DNA of 64,000 bases from Haloarcula amylovorans (lineage in GTDB: Archaea; Halobacteriota; Halobacteria; Halobacteriales; Haloarculaceae), in assembly GCF_004681185.1 (NCBI RefSeq), contig NZ_SRIF01000003.1, forward strand, positions 62,001 through 126,000. The letters run 5' to 3'. The position numbers were made by a program, and so were the translations under genes. The notes beneath the pieces are model-generated. The model searched no databases and was not told the DNA's origin. It saw nothing but the letters and a program-made list of their open reading frames with translations. Every line of letters begins with the position of its first letter. The stretch's first letter is position 1. Below are positions 45,083 through 53,975 of this stretch, piece by piece.

Positions 45083-45593
45083 CGCTGTTGATACCATTCT
45101 TGAGGTGACCGACCGTGTCGAGCATGTCCGCGGCGCGGCGGATGTAGCCGGCGTCCGGGTCAAGCTCGTGCATAGTGGTATAACTAAATGGCTCAACTTT
45201 CCTGCCGGTGTGTGGTTTCAAGGTATCGACACGCAGGCCGTTCACGCAGCTATGGCCGATCTTGGTGTCGACATCGATGACTTGGGCCGCGAAGAATGGG
45301 ATGCTCTTCGCCGGCGGTGGAGTCACCGCGGTAGCGAGGATTATGATTTAATCGAAAAGCGCATCCCGAACAGTGTCCCTCGCGAGCACGTTGAGATCGG
45401 TGAGCTATACGACCCAACCCGCAATGACCGCACTGATGGCCCGTCTGGACCACCATCGCCTGTTACACCTAGCCCCCTTCAACCCTGCCAGAGGGACGTC
45501 GCGACGGTTGACATCCACCCACGACTACAGTCGTGGGCTTTCTCCTTGACTTTCTGTAATATGGACTCCCAATTGTCTAATTCTGCAAATTGA
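45075..45593 (+). CDS. Partner of the ParA relic, its C-terminus replaced by element-end sequence
   Basis: 172 residues as read, starting 8 bp before the end of the ParA relic. The first 140 (AVDTILEVTDRVEHVRGAAD, then FPAGVWFQGIDTQAVHAAMADLGV) look native and acidic. From about residue 141 the frame runs through TTGACATCCACCCACGACT (45508-45526), the terminal hairpin sequence of a decayed TnpB element, so the real C-terminus has probably been lost. I do not recognise the family. Confidence 0.5.
   Translation: MSDAVDTILEVTDRVEHVRGAADVAGVRVKLVHSGITKWLNFPAGVWFQGIDTQAVHAAMADLGVDIDDLGREEWDALRRRWSHRGSEDYDLIEKRIPNSVPREHVEIGELYDPTRNDRTDGPSGPPSPVTPSPLQPCQRDVATVDIHPRLQSWAFSLTFCNMDSQLSNSAN
45518..45537. 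repeat. TnpB-element right-end hairpin relic
   Basis: CCCACGACT-AC-AGTCGTGGG. With the preceding TTGACATCCA it is nearly identical to the end of the tnpB relic at 21639. No tnpB remains nearby. Confidence 0.6.
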
Positions 45594-45638
45594 TATTCTG
45601 CGGATGGGCTTTATATAAGCCCATTCGAATGATGCTGT

Positions 45639-48600
45639 ATGGGTGATTTGATACGTGTTCTACATATCGATGATGATCCTGATTTTGCGGATCTGGCCGC
45701 GACATTCCTTGAACGAGCGCAAACCCAGATTACGGTCGAAACTGCAACACATCCCCATGACGGACTGCAGAAATTCCGTGATGGGGCGTTCGACTGTATT
45801 GTTTCAGACTATGATATGCCAGACCAAAACGGAGTTGAGCTGTTAGAGACCATTCGTGACATCTCGACCGATATTCCATTTCTTCTCTTTACAGGTAAAG
45901 GGTCAGAAGCGGTAGCCAGTGAGGCCATATCTGCTGGCGTGACGGAGTACCTGCAGAAAGGCAATGGAACAGAACAGTACACGATATTAGCGAATCGAAT
46001 TACGAACGCTGCTGACCATTACCGGCTTGAGCGAGAGGCCGCACACACTCGTATGCAGTTACGGACGATTCTGGAACATTCTGAGGATGCGATACTCACG
46101 ATCGCTGCTGATGGTCAGATTCGCTTTGCAAACCAGGCCGTCAATGACTTGCTGGGATATTCGCCTGCTGAGCTGGAAGGGATGCCAATAGTGACGATAC
46201 TACCGGACCGATATCAGGATGTCTCTTTCGCTGCAGTCGAGCAATGCGTCGAGTCAAACCGCTCAGCCGGGAGCGGATCAGAAGTAGAGTTTACTGCCCA
46301 ACACAAAGATGGACAGACGGTCCCAGTTCTGTTGCAGTACAGTACATTCGAACAAAACGGTGATCGTCGCTTTATTGGCTATTTACATGAAATCTCGGAC
46401 CAGCCAACCACAGAAGCAGCGTCACCTGAACAAGAGACGCGATTGCAGCAGCTAGCAACCCATCTCGACGAAGTCGTCTGGATAGCTGATATCGTCAGTG
46501 ATGAGATACTCTATGTGGATCCAGCGTACGAGGATAGCTGGGAACAGCCCAGTGAAATGCTCTCTGCTGATCCGACGGTCGTTCTTGGAGATATCCATCC
46601 AGACGATTGGCAGCGAATCGAGGCAGCACTCGAGCAGGTGCCTGTCGGTGACTTTGATGAGCAATATCGAATTATCTGCCCAGATGGGGACATCCGGTGG
46701 GTCCGCAACCGCATTATCTCCATTACAGATGACGCAGGGAACGTGTCTCGACTCATCAATATGGCAGCTGATGTGACCGGCCGTGTCGAGCACACACGCC
46801 AATTAGAAACATTCAGTGGCAATCTACCGGGTATTGCATACCGGTGTGAAAATCGGCAAGCATGGCCGATGGAGTTCATCCGGGGTGCCTGTGAATCGCT
46901 GACTGGCTATACTGCATCGGCACTCGAAAATGGCGACGTCGCGTGGGGCGAGGATGTGATTCATCCCGCCGATCAGGACCGCGTCTGGGAACGGGTTCAG
47001 GCGGCACTTGAGACTGAGGATACATTTGAAGTAACCTATCGAATTCGGGCTGCCGATGGAACCACGAAGTGGGTTTGGGAACGAGGACAAGCAGTCCAAG
47101 CACCAACGTGGGGGAACGATAGTGTCGAGGGCTTCATCACTGATATTACCGACCACAAGGAGCGTGAACAGGAACTTGAAGAAGTGAACACGCTGCTTGC
47201 AACTCTCATTGAAGCGCTCCCAGTCGGCGTCTTGGCTGAGGACGAAACACGAGCTGTAATGGCCGCGAATCAACAACTGGTTGAGCTATTCGAGTTCTCT
47301 GACTCGCCATCTGACCTTGTCGGCTCAGACTGTGATCGTATGGCGACGACTATTCGTGATCAGTTTGCCTCCGAGACATTTGTTGACCGAATCGCAGAAA
47401 TCATTTCGGCACGTGAGCCGGTGAACAACGAGGAATTAGCCCGACCAGACGGTCGGACGTTTGAACGAAGTTATCGCCCACTTGATCTCCCGAACGGAAA
47501 CGGCCATCTCTGGGTCTATCGTGATCTTACCGACCGTATCCAACAGGAACAAGCACTCCAGGTACTGACCCAGCGGCTCAAAGCGCTGAATCGGGCGATG
47601 CGGGAGTTGCTTGCAGCTGATACACAGGAAGCTGTTGCCGAGATTGGTGTGCGGGTTGCGACAGATATCCTTGATCTCGACGCGAGCGCGATCCACCTGT
47701 ATGACGAAGACCAGGATGCGCTGGTGCCGATTGCCGCAAGCGAAATGGTCTACGACCTGATTGGTGAACCACCAACGTTCACGCCCGGTAATGGTATTGC
47801 ATGGCGGACATACGAGCAAGGCGAGCCAGTCGCCTTCGATGATGTTCAGAGTGATCCCGATATTCATAACCCGGAGTCACCCATCCAAAGCGAGCTTCAA
47901 GTTCCAATTGGGACTGTTGGTATCCTCATGGCTGGCTCTCCAACACCTGCGGCATTCGATCACGAGGATCTGCTCCTTGGTGAACTCCTCGCTGGCACTA
48001 TCGCGACAGTGCTGGAACAAGTAGACAAAACCGAACAGCTTCAGGCTCGTGAACAAGAGCTAACCACACAAAACGATCGACTCGAGGAGTTTGCGAGTGT
48101 CGTTTCGCACGATCTTCGGAATCCGCTTACTGTTGCGTCGGGCAAATTAGAGCTCGCACGAGCGGAGTGTGAGAGCGAGCATCTCGACGAGATTGCCCGG
48201 GCCCATACTCGAATGGCGGATTTGATTGACGAGTTACTCACTCTAGCTCGCACAGATGATGCGCCTATCGAGGTGACCCAACTCGAACTCCCGGAGTTCG
48301 CAGAGACCTGCTGGAAAAATGTAGAGACAGCCGATGCCACACTTGCCATCGAGGGAACACACACTATTCGTGCGGATGTAAGTCGGCTCAAGCAGGTGTT
48401 CGAGAACCTCATCCGCAACGCGGTTGAACACGGTGGCGAGACCGTCACCGTTACCGTCGGCGATCTTCCCGATGGCTTTTACGTTGAAGATACGGGGCTT
48501 GGAATTCCGCCAGACGAACGTGACGATGTGTTCACGTCTGGCTACTCGACGCTCCCACAGGGAACCGGATTTGGATTAAGTATCGTCAAACAAGTCGTTG

Positions 48601-48689
48601 AGGCACACGGCTGGACAATCAACCTTTGTGAGGGGCCTGCAGGCGGCGCACGATTTGAAATTACCGGTGTCGGTACTGTCCAAAGATAA
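45639..48689 (+). CDS. Hybrid histidine kinase: REC, PAS repeats, GAF and HisKA/HATPase
   Basis: 1016 residues, soluble. Receiver domain (residues 5-125) with the acidic pocket HIDDDPDF and phosphoacceptor Asp57 (VSDYDMP). Then about four PAS/PAC modules (about 135-245, 265-375, 385-500 and 505-640), a GAF domain (about 650-795, IGVRVATDILDLDASAIHLYDEDQ) and a kinase core with phospho-His824 (VVSHDLRNPL), N box NLIRNAVEHG, G1 VEDTGLGIPPDE and G2 GTGFGLSIVKQ. All catalytic motifs are present. No transmembrane helix, so it senses a cytoplasmic signal. The stop is followed by a tnpB relic. Confidence 0.9.
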   Translation: MGDLIRVLHIDDDPDFADLAATFLERAQTQITVETATHPHDGLQKFRDGAFDCIVSDYDMPDQNGVELLETIRDISTDIPFLLFTGKGSEAVASEAISAGVTEYLQKGNGTEQYTILANRITNAADHYRLEREAAHTRMQLRTILEHSEDAILTIAADGQIRFANQAVNDLLGYSPAELEGMPIVTILPDRYQDVSFAAVEQCVESNRSAGSGSEVEFTAQHKDGQTVPVLLQYSTFEQNGDRRFIGYLHEISDQPTTEAASPEQETRLQQLATHLDEVVWIADIVSDEILYVDPAYEDSWEQPSEMLSADPTVVLGDIHPDDWQRIEAALEQVPVGDFDEQYRIICPDGDIRWVRNRIISITDDAGNVSRLINMAADVTGRVEHTRQLETFSGNLPGIAYRCENRQAWPMEFIRGACESLTGYTASALENGDVAWGEDVIHPADQDRVWERVQAALETEDTFEVTYRIRAADGTTKWVWERGQAVQAPTWGNDSVEGFITDITDHKEREQELEEVNTLLATLIEALPVGVLAEDETRAVMAANQQLVELFEFSDSPSDLVGSDCDRMATTIRDQFASETFVDRIAEIISAREPVNNEELARPDGRTFERSYRPLDLPNGNGHLWVYRDLTDRIQQEQALQVLTQRLKALNRAMRELLAADTQEAVAEIGVRVATDILDLDASAIHLYDEDQDALVPIAASEMVYDLIGEPPTFTPGNGIAWRTYEQGEPVAFDDVQSDPDIHNPESPIQSELQVPIGTVGILMAGSPTPAAFDHEDLLLGELLAGTIATVLEQVDKTEQLQAREQELTTQNDRLEEFASVVSHDLRNPLTVASGKLELARAECESEHLDEIARAHTRMADLIDELLTLARTDDAPIEVTQLELPEFAETCWKNVETADATLAIEGTHTIRADVSRLKQVFENLIRNAVEHGGETVTVTVGDLPDGFYVEDTGLGIPPDERDDVFTSGYSTLPQGTGFGLSIVKQVVEAHGWTINLCEGPAGGARFEITGVGTVQR

Positions 48690-48696
48690 TACGCCA

Positions 48697-48960
48697 AAAG
48701 CGTGTTGCGTCTGCGGGAGAGAAGACGACAGTCAGTGTGTCGAACCTAACCAGTAAGTCTGTGAGGCGTGCGATACGGCGTTCAACACTGACAAGAACGG
48801 GGCGGAGAACATCCACCATAACTCCGAGCCTTCCGGGCAGTTGTCTGAGGATAGGTGTAGCAGTGGTTGGCACAGCCCGCAGTCTACCTTCATGACTTGT
48901 CCCAACCGCGGTCGGGATTCCTCCGTCTTCAGGCGGAGGAAGATGTCAATCGCCTATCCG
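48697..48960 (+). pseudogene. tnpB: tnpB C-terminal relic
   Basis: Reading CCVCGREDDSQCV, a TAA, then VCEACDTAFNTDKNGAENIH: the zinc ribbon and the terminal Asp/Asn motif of TnpB. After it the usual end hairpin ATTCCTCCGTCTTCAGGCGG, AGGAAGATGTCAAT (about 48920-48950) follows. The rest of the gene is missing. It was probably inserted into the tail of the histidine-kinase region. Confidence 0.65.
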
Positions 48961-48992
48961 AACAACCTCCAGAGAGTGGTGTGGTTGGTGTC

Positions 48993-49265
48993 CTAGTTTT
49001 CAGTCCAAGTACGGATTCGAATGGTACTGTGTTCGTTTGGATGCTGCAACACCCATGGCGGGTCAGAGGCAGGCGGCGCCTCGCGGACTGCTATCGGGTG
49101 AACACCTAAAAGCCCCGCAACTTCTCGGATACCAAGGTTCGTATAGTCTCGCGCGATACCGGCGAACTTCAACCGATCACTCCAGTCGTCGGTCTCCAAC
49201 TTCTCAAGAAACAGTGTCAAAGCCAGCGCGAGGGTCGAATCGGGTTCCCCCTTACTCGAGGTCAT
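48993..49265 (-). CDS. Possible small helix-turn-helix protein
   Basis: 90 residues from an ATG at 49265; the frame extends to 49340. The middle part (IARDYTNLGIREVAGLLGVHPIAVREA) looks like a helix-turn-helix, but I do not know the family and no ribosome site is clear. It lies between a tnpB relic and a palindromic repeat, so it may be a transposase fragment. Confidence 0.35.
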   Translation of the reverse strand: MTSSKGEPDSTLALALTLFLEKLETDDWSDRLKFAGIARDYTNLGIREVAGLLGVHPIAVREAPPASDPPWVLQHPNEHSTIRIRTWTEN

Positions 49266-49364
49266 GACTTCAGTAGACCTGATCTCCCAGTTTACGATAG
49301 GAGTGGCGGACACCCGGCCAGAATCGTTGGATGACGACATGCAGCCAGTCTGATGAGAATCTTG

Positions 49365-49489
49365 TATATATCGCTGGCGGTTCTAGCAGTTATAGTATAT
49401 ACATCTATCGTCCACTGGGAATTGTATCCAGCACCGAATTAAGGAAATCAAATCATTGCGGAAAACCGCTAGAACCGCCAGATATACAC
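49365..49489. repeat. Inverted repeat, MITE-like
   Basis: GTATATATCGCTGGCGGTTC, TAGCAGTT (49365-49392) and AACCGCTAGAACCGCC, AGATATAC (49466-49489) are about 24-bp inverted repeats with a few differences. They flank about 70 bp without a gene. Size and layout suit a miniature inverted-repeat element or a large hairpin. Confidence 0.45.
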
Positions 49490-49671
49490 GATTCAAATCG
49501 GAAAATAAGTTTCCGTACCAGCCACGGGTATATTTTCATGACACGACCTCGTGGCAGCCTGTATGATGGTTTAGTTATGTCTTTGCCGATAATCGCAAGC
49601 AAACGCCTTGTCTGACTATTCAGTTGCTAAAAACTAAAGTCTTAAATAGTATTTCTTGCTACGATGGCTTC

Positions 49672-50121
49672 GTGTTTTCCGCCGATTTTCACTCGGAAAG
49701 AGGCTTCACTGTCGAAACAACAACGCTCCCTGAGTCCCCTGGCACGGTACTGCTGAATGATACAGTTGCTGCCCTCCCCGATGCGGACGTGGCCGGTGTC
49801 TTGCTGGCATTGGTGCGTGATTGTGATGCGTTCAATCCGTCGCCGGAAGTTGCTACAGTGGTTATCTGCGACGACGGGGTCGAACTACGATTCGACCACA
49901 AGGACCTCCGCATGCAGTTCCACTGTGAAGACACAGATTCTGTGACGTGGCCGATGATTCAAGATCAGCTGTATGAGGTACCCGCTGGGACTGAATGGCT
50001 TGTAATCGCTACAGGGCCGCTGACGGCTCGTGCGAGAGCTGAAATTGACTATGCAAATTTTCGTGATGGAATTCACTACATTGAGATTTCATCAACTCTT
50101 CGGTGGCGGAGATGTGACTAG
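49672..50121 (+). CDS. Hypothetical protein
   Basis: 149 residues from GTG at 49672, chosen because a TATA-like TTAAATA lies about 28 bp upstream (leaderless). Beta-rich, acidic, Cys-containing (VATVVICDDGVELRFDHKDLRM, QLYEVPAGTEWLVIATG). No motif recognised. The C-terminal RWRRCD is basic. It marks the left side of the AT-rich island. Confidence 0.55.
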   Translation: MFSADFHSERGFTVETTTLPESPGTVLLNDTVAALPDADVAGVLLALVRDCDAFNPSPEVATVVICDDGVELRFDHKDLRMQFHCEDTDSVTWPMIQDQLYEVPAGTEWLVIATGPLTARARAEIDYANFRDGIHYIEISSTLRWRRCD

Positions 50122-50410
50122 TCCAGGAAGCTGAACATAAGAACGGACTCAGAACAATGAAAAATTCTAATTAGTGCGTTATTCCGTGCTAATAGAAATA
50201 ATTTATTTTTTATTATTTTTATCTTATGTGTAAGATTATTTTAATTATCTACATGCCAGATACTTCCTCGTACCAAGTATTCCACGCTAAGATCGACTAT
50301 ATGTGCGATATAGTGAATATAATACTATATATTACTCTTGGGAAAATAATCCCAGAGAGACTCGAAGTTTTTGGAAAGATATATGTCATATCTATTTTTA
50401 TTTTGAGGTC

Positions 50411-51643
50411 ATGGATCAAAAATGGAATAGCGTATTCTTATACCAACATGCAGGACAAGATACCCTCCACCAACTTGAGAACAATACTAGTAAGAATTTA
50501 CTGACAATTCTACGAGATACTGATCGTTCGTTTGCTCAATGGTTACTTTCGAGTGGCTTCTCAGGCGTTGATTGGAAAGGATTCGAACTCAAAAAAGTTG
50601 ACACGCAGGTTTCACTGAATAGTGATGATATCACTGAATCACTTGATGATGGTGCAAAAGGGTACCTACTAGGCATCTCACGTTACGGGGAGCAGGTTGG
50701 GGCAGATGAAAGACCAACTCGGAACAATAGTAGTACCATTGACGGGTGGCTAGTATTACAGGATAATCACGGAGAGAAACGCTTCATTGGTATTGAAGTA
50801 AAGACCTATAGTGACAAACTTGAGCCAACCCAAATGGCGAAATACCGCCACCAGCTGCAGATTCCACCTGAGCCAGAACATCCTCGAGCTGGTACTCTAA
50901 CTTGGGGACAGCTGTATAATGAAGTTACCAGCCGTGTACCGCAAAAGTATGTTGAGGAGCAGTTACAGCATAAGCTTGAAAAAGATGAATATCTCTGGAA
51001 TGAGTTTGCCAAATCCTTACGGTTTGATCAGCTGGAAGTCATTATTGCGCAAAATGACGGTCCTCCGTATAAGCGACTCTGGATGAGGCCAGCTATTGCT
51101 CAGCCAGATAGTGATGCTAATTATGAGATTACACTCACATGGGAAAATACAACTAACGTAACAAAATCACGACTCGGATGGATGGGAACTAATATTTTTG
51201 AAGATCTACTGACGCAACTACCCCGACCGGTTCGTGAGGCTACCTTTGGGGAAGAAAATATATCCTATCAACGATTTGTAGATGCTCTCTATGATACCGA
51301 CGAATATGCAGAGATTGAGGATAAAAAGAATATGAATATTTCGAGAAAAGAGCTTCCAGATGGCTCAGACCGAGCTTTCAGAATGAAGTGGATTACTGAT
51401 GAAGACGATAATGAGATTGTTAGTAAATACCCACACTTCAGAATTGTAAAATACTATTCTAGTGGAAAATACGCGCAGGGTTCATCTCCTAATTTGGATC
51501 CAATAGCGTTTGAGAGTCTCTTCGAGAGTATCCCGATTGAAATCCGAGAGCAAGCCTTGATTGGAAATCCAGAACCTGATCTATCCTCATTGTGGGAGCA
51601 CTTGGTACATAATGAGGACGCGTTTCAGGACCCTCGACTTTGA
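50411..51643 (+). CDS. PD-(D/E)xK nuclease-like protein in an AT-rich island
   Basis: 410 residues from ATG at 50411. The core carries Asp111 (TIDGWLVL), Glu129-x-Lys131 (FIGIEVKTYSD) and Gln141-x3-Tyr145 (QMAKY): the D, ExK and QxxxY motifs of the RecB/Cas4 branch of PD-(D/E)xK nucleases. The N-terminus (HAGQDTLHQLENNTSKNLLTIL) resembles the beginning of other haloarchaeal defence-type proteins. The gene and flanks are far richer in A+T than the neighbours, which suggests recent transfer. No methylase or partner is adjacent except a pentapeptide-repeat gene on the opposite strand. A stand-alone defence nuclease is one hypothesis. Confidence 0.65.
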   Translation: MDQKWNSVFLYQHAGQDTLHQLENNTSKNLLTILRDTDRSFAQWLLSSGFSGVDWKGFELKKVDTQVSLNSDDITESLDDGAKGYLLGISRYGEQVGADERPTRNNSSTIDGWLVLQDNHGEKRFIGIEVKTYSDKLEPTQMAKYRHQLQIPPEPEHPRAGTLTWGQLYNEVTSRVPQKYVEEQLQHKLEKDEYLWNEFAKSLRFDQLEVIIAQNDGPPYKRLWMRPAIAQPDSDANYEITLTWENTTNVTKSRLGWMGTNIFEDLLTQLPRPVREATFGEENISYQRFVDALYDTDEYAEIEDKKNMNISRKELPDGSDRAFRMKWITDEDDNEIVSKYPHFRIVKYYSSGKYAQGSSPNLDPIAFESLFESIPIEIREQALIGNPEPDLSSLWEHLVHNEDAFQDPRL

Positions 51644-51733
51644 AGTACTAAATCCTATTTATTCTTCTACAATGATGGTCCCTGAGAACTGTCGTTGTAT
51701 AATATAGGAATATTTTATCAAGTTATTATTCGA

Positions 51734-52000
51734 TTAAATTTTCATACTGTAGACAGCAGCACCCACTCGTTTGAGTTCAGTTAGCGACAGCCCAGTTTTA
51801 CGAAGATCGGCACTAGTCAACACGGTGTATCGGAGGCCCGAGCCAGATAGATTTGCGTTTACTAAACTAGCATCTGTGAGGTCAGTATACTGTAGGTTAG
51901 CCTCAATGAGAGTTGCCTGTTGAAATGATGCACTTGTTAAGTTCGCTCCTACGAGTATACTCACCAACGGACTTCTCGGCAGTATATCTACCGCACACAT
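51734..52000 (-). CDS. Pentapeptide-repeat protein
   Basis: 88 residues. At least six consecutive A(N/D)LxX-type pentapeptides are seen (VGANL TSASF QQATL IEANL QYTDL TDASL VNANL), forming a right-handed beta helix. The start is uncertain. It lies tail-to-tail with the nuclease gene and belongs to the same AT-rich island. Pentapeptide-repeat proteins often mimic DNA. Confidence 0.6.
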   Translation of the reverse strand: MCAVDILPRSPLVSILVGANLTSASFQQATLIEANLQYTDLTDASLVNANLSGSGLRYTVLTSADLRKTGLSLTELKRVGAAVYSMKI

Positions 52001-52379
52001 AATTATTTCAGTTTTCTCTTCGATAGTAGACCGCTCCGCAATTCCTGTTCAGCTTAAATATATCGGACCGTGCACACCGAAGTGAGCATGGTGGACTGCT
52101 GCGCGGCGCGCGCTGCACTGAGCGCCGCGAAAAACCAGCCAAGCATCTTTCACCACTCCGCTGGCTGGCCTATGTGAATATCTCAAAAGCAAATCGAACA
52201 CTCCCGATATCAAGCCCAGCTTACCACTTCAACGCTGTTTGCAGTCACAGTCCGTACGCGTGGTTGGCTCGTCGTCACCCCACCCTGCCGGTGAGCGGCG
52301 ACGATGCCGTGTGCACGAGGTGGCTCCACGCCGACCGAGCCGCTCGACTTGACGGCAAAGCCGCCGACCGAAGGCCGGC
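52001..52379. other. Intergenic region
   Basis: The transition from the AT-rich island to GC-rich sequence. A GC-rich stretch at about 52095-52135 (CTGCGCGGCGCGCGCTGC) may fold, but I see no gene or clear RNA. Confidence 0.45.
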
Positions 52380-53426
52380 CTAGTCGGCTAGCGTCACCTT
52401 AACAGCCTTCTCCATGTCCATCTGGTTCACCCATGCATGAGCGTCTGATTCCACGTCCCACGGGGCCAGTCGGGGACTCTCACCGGCACAGCCAAAGGAA
52501 GCGCGACAGTCACCAGTCGGGGCGGGACCATCGCCACGTTTGAGGATACACAGCGTGGAGTCGCTCGTTACGGCCAGCGTCTTCAGTCCGTTGTACTCGC
52601 CGGGCTTGCCGGCACAGATGCGCACGCGGTCGCCTTCATGGAGGGTGCGAACCATCGTGCCACCGTGGATGGATTTCACCCAGATAGTCACCTTCGCCGT
52701 ATCGCCGTCGTCGTCTTCGACGTAGGCTACCTGATACTGATTCGGAGCGGCGGGGTTCTCGATAAGATGCGTGACCGTTCCTTCGATGGTGGCTTCGTAC
52801 CCGTGGGGGTTCATATCCGCAACGGGGACCGGGGTGTTCATCGCAGCACGAGCGGCCGTGAGCGCACCGAAGACACCGTCAAAGCGTGAGTCGCTGTCGG
52901 TCGTGTGACCGGCGACGAGACGGCTTGCCGCGGCGGTGCTGATGCCAGTCTTGTCGCTGACCGTGGTAGCGTCTTGATTCACGTCGGCCAGCACGTCGAC
53001 GTCCATCTCGGTACGTGGGTCTGGCTCTGCCTCAAAGGTCTCCGGGTGTTCTGTCTCGCTGGCGGTGAGCTGGCGGGTCGAGGCTTCGCGGTCGATCTCG
53101 CCGTGGGCATCGCAGGCCGTCTGGGTATGGCGGGCCTGTTCGGCTGCCTCGCCGTGGCGTTGTTCCTGGGCGGCCAGTGTCTCGCCGTGGCGGCGGTTAG
53201 GTGCGACATCCGTCGAGCGGGTCCAGTCGTAATCGTTCTGGCGAGCGTAGTAGTTCCCGCGGGAGTCACTACCGCGGTTGGGGCGGTAGTCGAGTTCGTC
53301 GCCGTTCGCCGTCTCGGCGACTTCTTGGAGAAGATGCTCGGGACCGCCCTCGACATGGGCACCAAGTTGCAGCTGCTGGTCAATATCGGACGATGCTTTC
53401 TTACTGCCGGAGTCGTTAGCGTACAT
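52380..53426 (-). CDS. Plasmid-type OB-fold DNA-binding protein
   Basis: 348 residues. The N-terminal half is a low-complexity, acidic and His/Gln-rich region. The C-terminal half is an OB-fold (YEATIEGTVTHLIENPAAPNQYQVAYVEDDDGDTAKVTIWVK, DRVRICAGKPGEYNGLKTLAV) with a Cys-containing tail (GDCRASFGCAGESPRLAPWDVE). Such proteins occur on haloarchaeal plasmids and may bind single-stranded DNA. A predicted structured RNA lies divergently 227 bp upstream, so this may be part of a replication or maintenance module. Confidence 0.65.
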   Translation of the reverse strand: MYANDSGSKKASSDIDQQLQLGAHVEGGPEHLLQEVAETANGDELDYRPNRGSDSRGNYYARQNDYDWTRSTDVAPNRRHGETLAAQEQRHGEAAEQARHTQTACDAHGEIDREASTRQLTASETEHPETFEAEPDPRTEMDVDVLADVNQDATTVSDKTGISTAAASRLVAGHTTDSDSRFDGVFGALTAARAAMNTPVPVADMNPHGYEATIEGTVTHLIENPAAPNQYQVAYVEDDDGDTAKVTIWVKSIHGGTMVRTLHEGDRVRICAGKPGEYNGLKTLAVTSDSTLCILKRGDGPAPTGDCRASFGCAGESPRLAPWDVESDAHAWVNQMDMEKAVKVTLAD

Positions 53427-53652
53427 TGTCTTTCAGGGTTACAGAAAGACACTTGTCGGGTGTCTCAGCACCCGATTTCCTGCGGCATGAAACTGCCTTC
53501 GTGAGCGCCGCGTGTCGTGTCTTTCCGTACATAAGTTCACGAGTGCACAGTACTTAAAACCAACGGCTGAATAGTATTGCTTCAAATGGGATATAGTAGC
53601 TATAGAGTGGCTAAAGAACCGGATTATTGACTTCGGATTTTGGCGGCGATAG

Positions 53653-53975
53653 TATATAAATGAGGATTGGTGGGATGCCCTCAACGACGGGGACATCTCG
53701 TGCGGGTGCGGAGTTGTGAGCATCCCGCGGGGCCGCCCGAGTGCCGGATGGGTGAAAGCCCGGCACGGCCACCGGCCGCGCCCGGAACACAGCGAACGGA
53801 GTGAGCATCCTCGTTCCGGCGAGGGAGGGCGGCCCGAAGGGTTCTGCTGTTGGGTCGGGTGGGACTGAAAGGGGCACGGCGCTGGCGCTTGCTGTAGTCG
53901 CGTCAGCGACCCCTCTCCGAGCGCAGTGAGGAGATGTCGCTGAGCGACCGCCAGCGCCGTGGGGCTTTCAAGGTG
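53653..53975 (+). ncRNA. Candidate structured RNA, about 300 nt
   Basis: TATATAAA (53653-53660) fits a promoter with transcription starting near 53680. Downstream, several long perfect stems nest consistently: GGCCGCCC (53731-53738) with GGGCGGCC (53827-53834) encloses GTGCCGG (53741-53747) with CCGGCAC (53760-53766), and CCGGAAC (53782-53788) with GTTCCGG (53813-53819), a three-way junction. GGGATGC (53672-53678) pairs with GCATCCC (53720-53726), and TGAAAG...ACGGCGCTGGCG (53866-53887) with CGCCAGCGCCGT...CTTTCA (53949-53970). No protein frame is convincing. The stems could alternatively belong to a DNA replication origin. Confidence 0.45.

Noticed and set aside
49331..49615. Plus-strand frame across the MITE-like repeat
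   Set aside because: It crosses the inverted repeat, and its sequence looks unlike a protein.
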